Origin: Marinobacter pelagius
GTDB lineage: Bacteria > Pseudomonadota > Gammaproteobacteria > Pseudomonadales > Oleiphilaceae
Assembly (NCBI RefSeq): GCF_003315345.1
Contig: NZ_QNRO01000002.1
Span: 310,001-374,000, forward strand
DNA: 64,000 nt
Direction of reading: 5' to 3'
In this document: positions 45,847-56,220 of the stretch, one piece after another
How the letters are laid out: the number at the start of each line of letters is the position of its first letter
Numbering within the stretch: the first letter of the stretch is position 1
Program-made: the position numbers and the translations under genes
The notes under the pieces: generated by a model
Told to the model about the DNA's origin: nothing
The model's database searches: none
The model's input: the letters and a program-made list of their open reading frames with translations, nothing else

Positions 45847-46003
45847 GGGGTCAGAAGAAGGCTTTCTTCAGACCCCGGGGGAATTCAGATCCCAGGGTCG
45901 GGTTCTAAAACGGGGTCAGATGAAAGCGTTCATCTGACCCCATGTTAGCGGTTCAGGCCCGGAGGATGAAGTCGGGGTCAGAAGAAAGCCTTCTTCTGAC
46001 CCC
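45847..46003. repeat. Palindromic repeat cluster 8 (three copies, inside suf operon)
   Basis: Copies at 45847-45876, 45912-45941 and 45974-46003 (65 and 62 bases apart), between sufT and sufE. Confidence 0.9.
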
Positions 46004-46014
46004 ATGTTCAAGCC

Positions 46015-46557
46015 TCAGAGCATCCCGAGCTCGAGCTTGGCCTCGTCGGTGAGCATGTCGTTGTTCCAGGGCGGATCGAAGGTGAGTTCGACGGTCACCT
46101 TGTCCACGTTGGGAACGTGTTCGACCTTGCGTTTGACGTCATCGCAGATCACCGGGCCCATGCCGCAGCCGGCGGCGGTGAGGGTCATCTTGATGTAGAC
46201 GTGGTTGCCTTCCCCGGTGTCGTTCTCGATCTTGCATTCGTAGATCAGTCCGAGGTCCACCACGTTCACCGGGATTTCCGGGTCGTAGCAGTTGCGCAGT
46301 GCTTCCCAGACCTGGTTTTCGTTGACGGTGCCGTCTTCCGGGGTCTCGAAGCTGCTTTCCAGCGGTTGCTTGCCCAGGGCATCGGCGTCGTGGCCTTCGA
46401 TCCGGGCCAGGTTGCCGTTGACGGCCACCGTGAAAGTGCCGCCAAGGGACTGTGTGATGGTCACAAAGGTGTCCGCCGGAATCATGATCTCGGTTCCGGC
46501 GGGAACGAGGCGTGCTTCCACCTCGCGTTTGGTCAGGACCACTTCCCGTTCTTGCAT
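46015..46557 (-). CDS. sufT: Fe-S cluster assembly protein SufT
   Basis: A 180-residue SufT protein: an N-terminal extension (MQEREVVLTKREVEARLVPAG) and a C-terminal MIP18/DUF59 domain with NCYDPEIPVNVVDLGLIY and the conserved TAAGCGMGP cysteine. SufT helps mature iron-sulfur proteins after assembly on SufBCD. It lies between sufA and sufE on the same strand. Confidence 0.95.
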   Translation of the reverse strand: MQEREVVLTKREVEARLVPAGTEIMIPADTFVTITQSLGGTFTVAVNGNLARIEGHDADALGKQPLESSFETPEDGTVNENQVWEALRNCYDPEIPVNVVDLGLIYECKIENDTGEGNHVYIKMTLTAAGCGMGPVICDDVKRKVEHVPNVDKVTVELTFDPPWNNDMLTDEAKLELGML

Positions 46558-46593
46558 GCCTGGTCTCGTAATGTGCTTTGGTTTGTTTAAGTT

Positions 46594-46685
46594 GGGGTCA
46601 GAAGAAAGCCTTCTTCTGACCCCGTTTTCAACTGTCCGCGGGGTTTACCTAAGTTGGGGTCAGATGAAAGCGTTCATCTGACCCC
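46594..46685. repeat. Palindromic repeat cluster 9 (two copies, inside suf operon)
   Basis: Copies at 46594-46623 and 46656-46685 (62 bases apart), in the 157-base gap between sufA and sufT. Confidence 0.9.
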
Positions 46686-46714
46686 GTCTTCACCGCTGAC
46701 CCCGTTGTTACCAA

Positions 46715-47071
46715 TCAGGCGACGGTAAAACTCTCCCCGCACCCGCACTCTGCCGTGGCATTCGGGTTGCGGAACTTGAAGAGTGAATTCACGCCCTCGG
46801 TGACAAAATCGATCTCGATGCCGTTCACCATCGGCAGGTGTTCTTCTTTCACGAACACGTCCACGCCGTCGATGTGGAACACGCGGTCATCGGTTGTTGC
46901 TTCGTCCACCCACTGGGTCTCGTACTTGAAGCCGGAGCAGCCACTTTTCTTGATGGCCAGTCGAATGCCTTTGGCATCGGGCTTCTTGTCGAGTTGCTTG
47001 CGCACGTGCCTGACCGCACTGGGGGTCATGGTCACGGTTACGTCACTTGGGGTGAAGACTTCGGCTGTCAT
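46715..47071 (-). CDS. sufA: A-type iron-sulfur carrier protein SufA
   Basis: A 118-residue A-type carrier with the three conserved cysteines: KSGCSGFKY and the C-terminal ECGCGES. It receives clusters from SufBCD and delivers them to apo-proteins. The start at 47071 is chosen because GGAGGTGG lies just upstream. It follows sufS by 13 bases. Confidence 0.95.
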   Translation of the reverse strand: MTAEVFTPSDVTVTMTPSAVRHVRKQLDKKPDAKGIRLAIKKSGCSGFKYETQWVDEATTDDRVFHIDGVDVFVKEEHLPMVNGIEIDFVTEGVNSLFKFRNPNATAECGCGESFTVA

Positions 47072-47084
47072 GATTCCACCTCCA

Positions 47085-48338
47085 TCAGGCAAACAGGCGC
47101 TGGATCTTCTGCAGGCCGGTGAACAGTTTGTCCACCTCGTCCAGCGTATTGTAGAACGCGAAGGAGACCCGGGCTGTACCGGGTACTCCGTAGAAATCCA
47201 TCAGCGGCATGGCGCAGTGATGGCCGGTGCGTATGGCGATGCCCTGCTGATCCAGCAGCGTACCTATATCACTGGGGTGCAGGCCGGCGATTTTAAAGGA
47301 CATGACCGGAACCTTGTTGGCGGCGGTGCCGATGATCTCCATGCCCGGTACCGTCTCCACCAGCTGGTTTGCGCGCTCAAGCAGGGCCTTCTCGGCCGCT
47401 TCCATGGCGCCACGGTCCAGGCTGTCGAGGTAGTCGATGGCGGCGCCGAGGCCGACTGCCTCGGCAATCGCCGGCGTGCCGGCCTCGAATTTGTAGGGCA
47501 GCACGTTCCAGGTGGTGCGCTCGAACGACACTCGCTCGATCATCTCGCCGCCCCCCTGGTACGGAGGCATTTCCTCCAGCAACTGGGCCTTGCCGTAAAG
47601 CACGCCGATACCGGTGGGGCCAAACAGCTTGTGGGACGAAAACACGTAGAAATCGCAGCCCAGATCCTGCACATCCGGCTTGAAGTGCGGGACCGCCTGG
47701 GCCCCGTCCACCAGGGTCAGAATGCCGCGCTTCTTGGCCTGTTCGATCAGCGGAGCCACCGGGTTAACCGTACCCAGTACGTTGGAAACGTGGGTAATGG
47801 CCAGGATCCGGGTGCGATCGTTGAGCAGACTGTTGAAGGAATCCAGGTCCAGTTCACCTTCGGGCGTGACCTGGATCGGCACCACTTTCGCGCCGGTACG
47901 CTCGGCGATCATCTGCCAGGGCACGATGTTGGCGTGGTGTTCCATGTGGCTGACCAGGATCTCGTCACCGGCTTTCAGGCGGGGAGCAAGGCCGTTGGCC
48001 ACCAGGTTGATGGCTTCGGTGGTGCCACGGGTCCAGATGATTTCCCGGGTGCTGGCGGCATTCACGAAGTTACGCACAGTCTCCCGGGCGCCTTCGAATG
48101 CCGCGGTGGCACGGTCACCCAGGGTGTGGGCGCCCCGATGCACGTTGGAGTGCATTTCCCGGTAATAGCGGTCCATGGCATCAAGCACGGCCACCGGCTT
48201 CTGGGCCGAGGCGCCGTTGTCCAGGTACACGAGGGGCTTGCCGTTCACCTGCTGGGACAGGATCGGGAAATCACGGCGCACCGCTTCCACGTCAAATGCG
48301 GTGGTGCTGGCGCTGTTTGCCACGGACAGGTCAGTCAT
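47085..48338 (-). CDS. sufS: Cysteine desulfurase SufS
   Basis: A 417-residue PLP enzyme that takes sulfur from cysteine. The PLP lysine is in FSSHKLFGPTG, and the nucleophilic cysteine in RTGHHCAMPLM near the C-terminus, on the short loop typical of group II (SufS-like) enzymes that need SufE. NGASAQKP and RGTTEAINLVA segments are also clear. It starts six bases after sufD. Confidence 0.98.
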   Translation of the reverse strand: MTDLSVANSASTTAFDVEAVRRDFPILSQQVNGKPLVYLDNGASAQKPVAVLDAMDRYYREMHSNVHRGAHTLGDRATAAFEGARETVRNFVNAASTREIIWTRGTTEAINLVANGLAPRLKAGDEILVSHMEHHANIVPWQMIAERTGAKVVPIQVTPEGELDLDSFNSLLNDRTRILAITHVSNVLGTVNPVAPLIEQAKKRGILTLVDGAQAVPHFKPDVQDLGCDFYVFSSHKLFGPTGIGVLYGKAQLLEEMPPYQGGGEMIERVSFERTTWNVLPYKFEAGTPAIAEAVGLGAAIDYLDSLDRGAMEAAEKALLERANQLVETVPGMEIIGTAANKVPVMSFKIAGLHPSDIGTLLDQQGIAIRTGHHCAMPLMDFYGVPGTARVSFAFYNTLDEVDKLFTGLQKIQRLFA

Positions 48339-48344
48339 TACCGG

Positions 48345-49631
48345 TCACACCTCCTGGAAGGTCTGGTCAAAGAACTGGTTCAGCCGGGTGTGGGCGGTTT
48401 CACGCACCGTCTCCAGCGGAATCTGTTCAACCAGCTCGTTGATGAAGGCCATGGTCAGCAGCACATTGGCTTCGCGCCGGGCGATGCCCCGGGACACCAG
48501 GTAGAACAGAGAAATCTCGTCCAGCTGGCCGATCGTGGCACCGTGGGCACACTTCACATCGTCAGCGTAGATTTCCAGCTCCGGCTTGGTGTCGATCTCT
48601 GCACCGTTGGACAGGAGCAGGTTCTTGTTGTTCATATCCGCGTTGGACTTTTGGGCGTCCTGGTGGATATGAATCCGGCCATTGAACACTGCGTGGGACT
48701 GGTCCGCCGCGATGTTGCGGTAGGTCTCCTCGCTGTTGCAGTGGGCGGCCACATGCTCGATGGTGGTGTGGTTGTCGTAGTGTTGCTTGCCCTGGGTGAC
48801 CACCACGCCGTTGAGTTTGCACTCGCCGCCTTCACCTTCCAGGCGAACCTGCAGGTCGTGGCGGCGCAGCGGGCCACCGAAGCCGACGGTGTGACTCTCG
48901 AAACGGGCGTTGCGCTGCTGGCGGACACCGGTAGCACCAATGTGCTGCACGTTCTCGCCTTCCATAGTCAGGCGGAGGTTGGTGATGTTGGCGCCGTCGG
49001 CCAGCTGGAACTCGGTGACGGTGTTGACCATGACCGGTTCGGAGCCACTGGAACGGTATTCCTCCACCAGGGTCGCCTGGCTGTGGCGACCCGCGTCGAT
49101 GAAAATGCGCGGGAAGGCGGAGCCGCTGGCGTCAGCCGTGACTTCGTGGATAACGAACAGGGGCTGGTCCAGCACGGCATCCGGCTTAAGACGGATCAGC
49201 AGGCCATCTTCGAAACGGGCGGCGTTCAGGCGGGCCAGTTGTACGGCCTTGTCGTCCAGGGTGTTGTCCAGTTGATCGGCCAGTTCAGCGGCTTCCTGGT
49301 CATCCAGGTCGCGGAAGCTGGCTATCCGGATGCCATCAGCTTGCGGAAACTTGCTGGCTTCCGGCTGGATCACGCCGTTCAGGAACACGATCCGGTAGCC
49401 CGGTACCTCTTGGCCAGTGAGCGCCTTGCCCTGCGAGGGCAGGCTGCTGGCCATTTCATCGGTCAGCTTGAGATATTTGCTGGAGTACTTCCAGTTCTCG
49501 GTTTTCCGCGTCGGCAGCGGCATGTCCACAAGGGCGGTACCGCGCTGCTTGCGCAGGTCCAGTAGCGCCTTGGGCAGGGACTGGCCGGCGGATTCGAGGA
49601 ACGCGGCTGAAAGAGTCGGTGCTGGTTTCAT
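48345..49631 (-). CDS. sufD: Fe-S cluster assembly scaffold subunit SufD
   Basis: A 428-residue scaffold subunit paired with SufB in the SufBC2D complex. The C-terminal beta-helix core is clear, with HYDNHTTIEHVAAHC, AVFNGRIHIHQDAQKSNADMNNKNLLLS and the KCAHGATIGQLD stretch containing the conserved histidine. It starts 12 bases after sufC. Confidence 0.96.
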   Translation of the reverse strand: MKPAPTLSAAFLESAGQSLPKALLDLRKQRGTALVDMPLPTRKTENWKYSSKYLKLTDEMASSLPSQGKALTGQEVPGYRIVFLNGVIQPEASKFPQADGIRIASFRDLDDQEAAELADQLDNTLDDKAVQLARLNAARFEDGLLIRLKPDAVLDQPLFVIHEVTADASGSAFPRIFIDAGRHSQATLVEEYRSSGSEPVMVNTVTEFQLADGANITNLRLTMEGENVQHIGATGVRQQRNARFESHTVGFGGPLRRHDLQVRLEGEGGECKLNGVVVTQGKQHYDNHTTIEHVAAHCNSEETYRNIAADQSHAVFNGRIHIHQDAQKSNADMNNKNLLLSNGAEIDTKPELEIYADDVKCAHGATIGQLDEISLFYLVSRGIARREANVLLTMAFINELVEQIPLETVRETAHTRLNQFFDQTFQEV

Positions 49632-49643
49632 TCCGCGGCCTCC

Positions 49644-50417
49644 TTAGTTGGCAGCACTGTCGGCAGTTTCTTCGTCCTTGATGCCGAGCCAGCCATAGCC
49701 TTTCTCTTCCAGTTCCAGGGCCAGTTCGCGGCCGCCGGACTTGATGATCCTGCCGCCGGCCAGAACATGAACATAGTCCGGCACGATGTGGTTCAGCAGG
49801 CGCTGGTAGTGGGTGACCATCAGGATGGCGCGGTCTTCGGAGCGCAGAGCGTTGACGCCATCGGACACCACTTTCAGGGCGTCGATGTCGAGGCCGGAGT
49901 CGGTCTCATCGAGGATGGCCAGTTTCGGCTGCAGCAGCAGCGCCTGCATGATCTCGTTACGCTTCTTCTCGCCACCGGAGAAGCCTTCGTTGACGCCACG
50001 CTTGAGGAAGGACGGATCCAGGTCCACCTGTTTGGAGACTTCCTTCGCCAGTTTCATGAACTCGGCGGCGTTCATCTCCTCCTCGCCGCGATGCGTGCGC
50101 ATGGCGTTGACGGCGGTGCGCAGGAACTGCAGGTTGCTGACGCCGGGGATCTCCACCGGGTACTGGAACGCCAGGAAGATGCCTTCCCGGGCGCGTTCCT
50201 CGGTTTCCAGGTCTAGCAGGTTCTCGCCGTTCAGGGTGACTTCACCCTCGGTGACTTCAAATGCTTCGTTGCCTGCCAACACCTGGGACAGAGTGCTCTT
50301 GCCCGAACCGTTCGGGCCCATGATGGCGTGAACTTCCCCGGCCTTGATTTCCAGGTTGATGCCCTTGAGGATCTCTTTGCCCTCAACGGATGCGTGCAGG
50401 TTTTTGATGCTAAGCAT
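49644..50417 (-). CDS. sufC: Fe-S assembly ATPase SufC
   Basis: A 257-residue ABC-type ATPase. The start at 50417 gives MLSIKNLHASVEGKEIL. Walker A GPNGSGKST, signature FSGGEKKRNEI and Walker B LAILDETDSGLD are intact. It drives conformational change in SufBD. The gap from sufB is 61 bases. Confidence 0.98.
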   Translation of the reverse strand: MLSIKNLHASVEGKEILKGINLEIKAGEVHAIMGPNGSGKSTLSQVLAGNEAFEVTEGEVTLNGENLLDLETEERAREGIFLAFQYPVEIPGVSNLQFLRTAVNAMRTHRGEEEMNAAEFMKLAKEVSKQVDLDPSFLKRGVNEGFSGGEKKRNEIMQALLLQPKLAILDETDSGLDIDALKVVSDGVNALRSEDRAILMVTHYQRLLNHIVPDYVHVLAGGRIIKSGGRELALELEEKGYGWLGIKDEETADSAAN

Positions 50418-50478
50418 TTGTTCGCGTCTCTCTATCTCTGAATCTGTGTGAATACGTTGCCTGTGGTGTCCGGCCGGA

Positions 50479-51927
<1,449 letters not shown>

Positions 51928-52138
51928 GATCGTCGCTCCGTAATTCTCTCATCTCGGGCTCTTGGCCCTTGGTGTCACCGGCAGCCGTTTGGTCGGGCTG
52001 GCGGGCGGCTATCTTCAGTCTAGTCGGGTGTTGCAGTGGTCGCTCACGGTGTGAGTACGCCCTGCAATCGGTTTTTGGATGACGGATTTGTGGTGCCCGA
52101 CGCTTTCAAGTGGGCGAATCCGTTGCTTCTGGCGAGCG

Positions 52139-52171
52139 ATTATACAATACCAGAGTAAAATAGTCAGGTAT
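52139..52171 (-). promoter_or_regulatory. suf promoter with IscR type-1-like operator
   Basis: On the minus strand a CTGACT -35 (52167-52162), 17-base spacer and perfect TATAAT (52144-52139) form a promoter. A 25-base element at 52147-52171 overlaps it: ATACCTGACTATTTT followed by ACTCTGGTAT, agreeing at 23 of 25 positions with the known IscR type 1 consensus. A second TATAAT (52195-52190) lies upstream. No iscR gene is in the window. Confidence 0.75.
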
Positions 52172-52277
52172 TAAATCGAGCGTGTAGGGATTATACCTTA
52201 ATCGGCCTTTGGGGCACTAAGGGTGCGGACAATTGGGTCGATAGTCTGACCTTTTGCAGGACTGTGCGAAATGGGAG

Positions 52278-52390
52278 GGGCAGCGGGCGGGCCTTGCCTC
52301 CCCAGACACGCCGTGAACCCATCCATGGGGGCTTGGTGTTGCCATCCCTGGCAACACACAGTCTGGGGAGGCAAGGCCCGCCCTCTGCCT
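52278..52390. repeat. Large palindromic element with three hairpins
   Basis: A perfect 23-bp inverted repeat, 52285-52307 with 52361-52383 (GGGCGGGCCTTGCCTCC... and its complement), extends by six more pairs past one mismatch. Inside are two small hairpins: CCCA-TCCA-TGGG near 52318-52329 and GTGTTGCC-ATCCCT-GGCAACAC at 52337-52358. The whole folds as a cloverleaf-like structure on either strand. It starts about 110 bases upstream of the suf operator and ends just 3' of trhP. No second copy is in the window. Confidence 0.8.
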
Positions 52391-52401
52391 CAGACTAGTT
52401 G

Positions 52402-53721
52402 CTATTCGCCCGCGGGTAAGATCCGGGTCAGGTAGGTGTGGGCAAGGTGCTCCGGCAGGTGGTCCGGGCGTGGTATGCGAACGACGTGCCCGCTGCCCGG
52501 CGCATAGTCCATGGCCTCGCCGTTCCGGTTTTCCATGCTGTCCGCACTGAACCGCAGGTTGCCCGCCGGGGTGATCAGTTCCAGCTGGTCGCCGGGGGCG
52601 AATTTGTTTTTGACGTCGATGGTCAGCCATCGGTCATCCGCATCAGCAACAGTCCCTACTACCTGCTGGGTGCCGAGGAAGGAGGAGCCCTGTTCGTAGG
52701 TCTGGTATTCCTGGGGCACGTGGCGGCGGAGGAAGCCTTCGGTGTAGCCGCGGTTGGATAGGGCTTCGAGTTCGTTCATCAGGCCCATGTCGAAGCCTTT
52801 GCCGGCGACGGCGTCGTCGATGGCGCGGCGGTAGACCTGGGTGGTGCGGGCGACGTAATAGGTGCTTTTGGTGCGGCCTTCGATTTTCAGGGAGTGGACG
52901 CCCATTTTGACCAGTTCCGCCACATGCTGGACGGCGCGCAGGTCCTTGGAATTCATGATGTAGGTGCCGTGTTCGTCCTCGTAGGCGGGGATGAAGCCGC
53001 CGGGGCGGTTGGGCTCTTCCAGGAGGATTTCCCGGGGTTCGACTTCCTGCACGTCGCTGGTGGCCGAGGTGGCGATCAGGTCGCCGGTCTGGTCGTGGCT
53101 GTGCTGGACTTCTTTGTAGTTCCAGCGGCAGGCGTTGGTGCAGGCGCCCTGGTTGGCGTCGCGGTGGTTCATGTAGCCGGAGAGCAGGCAGCGGCCGGAG
53201 TAGGCCATGCACAGGGCGCCGTGGACGAAGACTTCCAGTTCCATGTCGGGAACCCGTTCGCGGATTTCGCGGATTTCGTTCAGGGCCAGTTCCCGGGACA
53301 GGATGACGCGGCTGATGCCCTGGCGGCGCCAGAATTCGACGGTGGCCCAGTTGACGGCGTTGGCCTGAACGGAAAGATGGATGGGCTGGTCCGGCCATTT
53401 CTCCCGGACCAGCATGATCAGGCCGGGGTCAGACATGATCAGGGCGTCCGGGCGCAGTGCGATCACCGGTTCCAGGTCCTTGAGGTAGCTGCGCACCTTG
53501 TTGTTGTGGGGCGCGATGTTGGAGACCAGGTAGAACTGTTTTCCCAGTTCGTGGGCGCGGCTGATGCCGGCGCCCAGGGCTGCAACGTCCTTGAAACTGT
53601 TGTTTCTTACTCTCAGGGAGTAGCGTGGTTGACCCGCGTAGACCGCGTCGGCGCCGTAGGCAAAGGCGGTTTCAAGGTGTTCGGGGGTGCCGGCCGGGGC
53701 AAGCAGTTCCGGGGTGATCAT
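52402..53721 (-). CDS. trhP: U32 peptidase-family tRNA hydroxylation protein TrhP (YegQ)
   Basis: A 439-residue U32-family protein from the ATG at 53721 (MITPELLAPAGTPEHLETAF). The U32 signature is complete: ELEVFVHGALCMAYSGRC, then LLSGYMNHRDANQGACTNAC with the clustered cysteines that bind an iron-sulfur centre. TrhP acts in prephenate-dependent hydroxylation of uridine 34 of tRNAs. The longer upstream start has no support. Iron-sulfur need is in keeping with, but not proof of, a link to the suf operon next door. Confidence 0.93.
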   Translation of the reverse strand: MITPELLAPAGTPEHLETAFAYGADAVYAGQPRYSLRVRNNSFKDVAALGAGISRAHELGKQFYLVSNIAPHNNKVRSYLKDLEPVIALRPDALIMSDPGLIMLVREKWPDQPIHLSVQANAVNWATVEFWRRQGISRVILSRELALNEIREIRERVPDMELEVFVHGALCMAYSGRCLLSGYMNHRDANQGACTNACRWNYKEVQHSHDQTGDLIATSATSDVQEVEPREILLEEPNRPGGFIPAYEDEHGTYIMNSKDLRAVQHVAELVKMGVHSLKIEGRTKSTYYVARTTQVYRRAIDDAVAGKGFDMGLMNELEALSNRGYTEGFLRRHVPQEYQTYEQGSSFLGTQQVVGTVADADDRWLTIDVKNKFAPGDQLELITPAGNLRFSADSMENRNGEAMDYAPGSGHVVRIPRPDHLPEHLAHTYLTRILPAGE

Positions 53722-53840
53722 GGCAAAACTCCGGGTATTCTGGGTGCGGGGCGGGTACAGTCCCGCCATGGTGACATTACAAGGGCGCGCAGTTTGCCGG
53801 AAAACGTGAGGGCGGGCTTTGATCTCGCTCAAAGGTCTTA

Positions 53841-53870
53841 TTGATTGTTTTCGGCTAACACGTGTACGCT
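53841..53870 (+). promoter_or_regulatory. Possible promoter of the small AraC-type gene
   Basis: TTGATT at 53841-53846 and TACGCT at 53865-53870 with an 18-base spacer; moderate match only. Confidence 0.4.
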
Positions 53871-53917
53871 AAGCGGCTTGGCAGATAAGGCCATATAGAA
53901 CACAGGAGGAATCGTTC

Positions 53918-54274
53918 ATGGCATCAGAGCCTCTGAGGCCGGAGGTTGCGCGGGTGTCGCTGAGTGCCCGTGTGAGTTCGCTGATCACCGTGCAGCTTGC
54001 CCGCGGCAAGGTCGGGGTGGAGGTTGTGGCTTCCCAGTTGCACATGAGCCGTTACACCCTGCACAAGAAGCTGAAGCGAGAAGGATTGACCTTTGCCAGC
54101 TTGCTGGAAGAAGTCCGCCGTAAGCAGGCGCTTACCTACATGCAGGATAAAACCAAGCCGCTGGTGGAAATCGCCGAGCAGCTTGGGTTCTCGGAGTTGA
54201 GTGCATTCAGCAGGGCGTTCAAGCGCTGGATGGGCACTTCCCCGGCTGAATACCGTTCCCTCAGACTTTCTTGA
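53918..54274 (+). CDS. Stand-alone AraC-type DNA-binding protein (118 aa)
   Basis: A 118-residue protein that is almost entirely an AraC/XylS DNA-binding domain: two helix-turn-helix units ([21 protein letters not shown] at about 37-57 and [20 protein letters not shown] at about 87-106) and the GTSPAEYR ending. The ligand-binding domain is absent. CACAGGAGGAATCGTTC before the ATG gives a good ribosome-binding site, so it looks like a real MarA-sized regulator rather than a remnant. Its 3' end overlaps the convergent fabB gene by 14 bases. Target unknown. Confidence 0.88.
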   Translation: MASEPLRPEVARVSLSARVSSLITVQLARGKVGVEVVASQLHMSRYTLHKKLKREGLTFASLLEEVRRKQALTYMQDKTKPLVEIAEQLGFSELSAFSRAFKRWMGTSPAEYRSLRLS

Positions 54275-55472
54275 AGATCAGGGTGGCGTTGGTGCCACCG
54301 AAGCCGAAGCTGTTGCTCATCACCAGGTCCAGCTTCTGGTTGTCCATGCGCTCGCGGACAATCGGGTAGCCTTCGGCACCCTCATCCAGGTTCTGGATGT
54401 TGGCGGACGGTGCGATGAAACCTTCCCGCAGCATGATCAGGCTGTAGATGGCCTCGTGAACGCCGGCGGCGCCCAGGGCGTGGCCGCACAACGGCTTGGT
54501 TGAGCTCAACGGCGGGATCTTGTCGCCGAAGGTTTCCTTCAGGGCTTTCAGTTCGGTGATGTCACCGGCCGGCGTGCTGGTGCCGTGGGTGTTCACATAA
54601 CTGATTTCGCCATCCAGATTCTTCATGGCCTGCTTCATGCAGCGCACCGCGCCCTCGCCACTGGGGGCAACCATGTCTGCGCCGTCGGAGGTGGCTCCGA
54701 AACCGACCAGTTCGGCCAGGATGTTGGCGCCACGGGCCTCGGCATGTTCCAGTGCTTCCAGGGCCAGCACACCACCACCGCCGGAGATAACGAAACCGTC
54801 ACGGTCGGCGTCGTAGGTACGGGAGGCCAGCTCCGGGGTGTCGTTGTACTTCGTGGACAGTGCTCCCATGGCGTCAAACAGCAGGCTCAGGGTCCAGTGG
54901 ATGTCTTCGCCGCCGCCGGCAAACATCACATCCTGACGGCCCAGGGCGATCAGGTCGGCGGCGTGGCCGATGGCGTGGGCACTAGTGGCACAGGCGGAAG
55001 TGATGCCGTAGTTGATGCCGCGGATGCCGAAGCCGGTGGCGAGGGACGCGTTAATGGCACTGCCCATGGTGCGGGGCACCCGGTAAGGACCGACCCGGCG
55101 GATGCCTCTTTCGCGATGGGTGTCGATGGAGTCCAGCAGTTCCACAGTGGAGGCGCCCCCCTGACCGAAGATCAGGCCGGTGGTGTCAGCCTTGATGTGC
55201 TCGTCGGTGAGGCCGGCCTGCTCGATGGCTTCGCGCATGGCCAGGTATGTGTATCCGGAAGCCGGGCACATGAAGCGCCAGAGCTTGCGGTCGATCAGCT
55301 CGGGCAGGTTCAGGTCAATCTGGCCGCACACGTGACTGCGCAGGCCGTTGTCCTTGGCTTCCTGGCTGAAGCCGATTCCGGGCTTCGAGTCACGCAGGGA
55401 CTGGGCTACTTCTTTCTGGTTGGTTCCCAGGCTGGAGACGATCCCCATGCCGGTGATTACAACGCGACGCAT
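54261..55472 (-). CDS. fabB: Beta-ketoacyl-ACP synthase I FabB
   Basis: A 403-residue condensing enzyme needed for unsaturated fatty acid synthesis. Catalytic Cys161 is in [12 protein letters not shown], with histidines in [12 protein letters not shown] and [13 protein letters not shown]-terminal [13 protein letters not shown] is typical. It forms an operon with fabA, 11 bases downstream of it. Confidence 0.98.
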   Translation of the reverse strand: MRRVVITGMGIVSSLGTNQKEVAQSLRDSKPGIGFSQEAKDNGLRSHVCGQIDLNLPELIDRKLWRFMCPASGYTYLAMREAIEQAGLTDEHIKADTTGLIFGQGGASTVELLDSIDTHRERGIRRVGPYRVPRTMGSAINASLATGFGIRGINYGITSACATSAHAIGHAADLIALGRQDVMFAGGGEDIHWTLSLLFDAMGALSTKYNDTPELASRTYDADRDGFVISGGGGVLALEALEHAEARGANILAELVGFGATSDGADMVAPSGEGAVRCMKQAMKNLDGEISYVNTHGTSTPAGDITELKALKETFGDKIPPLSSTKPLCGHALGAAGVHEAIYSLIMLREGFIAPSANIQNLDEGAEGYPIVRERMDNQKLDLVMSNSFGFGGTNATLIFKKV

Positions 55473-55483
55473 TCTGTTAACTC

Positions 55484-55993
55484 CTAAAAATCATCGGTCG
55501 AGGTGAACATGCCAACCCGGAGGTCCTTGGCGGTGTAGATTTCCCGGCCATCCACTTCCATCCGGCCATCGGCAATCGCCATGGTCAGCTTGCGCCGGAT
55601 CACGCGCTTGAGATCCAGGCGGTAGGTTACCTTCTTGGCGGTGGGCAGCACCTGGCCGGTAAATTTCACTTCACCGGAACCGAGCGCGCGGCCCTTGCCT
55701 TCGCCACCACCCCAGGCCAGGAAGAACCCGACCAGTTGCCACATGGCATCGAGGCCCAGGCAGCCGGGCATGACGGGGTCATCAACAAAGTGAACCTTGA
55801 AGAACCAGAGGTCCGGGTTGATGTCCAGTTCGGCCACGATGCTGCCCTTGCCAAACAGGCCATCATCGTCGGCGATGTGAGTGATGCGGTCGAACATCAG
55901 CATCTGGTCAATGGGCAGGCGCATGTTGCCGGGGAACAGGTCGCCATGGCCACACTTGATCAGGTCTTCTTTGTCAAAATGATCCGGGTTCAT
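55484..55993 (-). CDS. fabA: 3-hydroxydecanoyl-ACP dehydratase/isomerase FabA
   Basis: A 169-residue hotdog-fold enzyme that dehydrates 3-hydroxydecanoyl-ACP and isomerises it to the cis-3 form. The active-site pair corresponds to His68 ([15 protein letters not shown]) and Asp82 (LDAMWQL). The gap 55994-56220 should hold the operon promoter; no clear operator was identified. Confidence 0.98.
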   Translation of the reverse strand: MNPDHFDKEDLIKCGHGDLFPGNMRLPIDQMLMFDRITHIADDDGLFGKGSIVAELDINPDLWFFKVHFVDDPVMPGCLGLDAMWQLVGFFLAWGGGEGKGRALGSGEVKFTGQVLPTAKKVTYRLDLKRVIRRKLTMAIADGRMEVDGREIYTAKDLRVGMFTSTDDF

Positions 55994-56220
55994 AGTGCCA
56001 GTGTCTCAGTTACAAAATGATTTACTCATACTTTAGCGCCTATTCCGGCCGGTGCTATTGACCTTTAGTGGATGATTGCCGGTTGATTGTCTGATTTGGG
56101 GGGGCGGAGCCCCGGGAAGGGCCAATTGACAGTCATCAAAGACCCTCTGCCGTGCCTTTGCTAGCCTGATCCGAACCTGAATCTGGAATCGTCATTAAAC
56201 GGGATTCCCCGGAGGTATCT

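Noticed and set aside
6812..46685. 30-bp repeats with about 35-bp spacers that could suggest CRISPR arrays
   Set aside because: Clusters have only two to four copies, repeats vary, the units are self-complementary, spacers are partly related, and no cas genes are present.
46755..49565. A 936-codon open frame on the plus strand
   Set aside because: It is antisense to sufA, sufS and sufD, whose products are certain; the frame is open because of GC-rich codon use.
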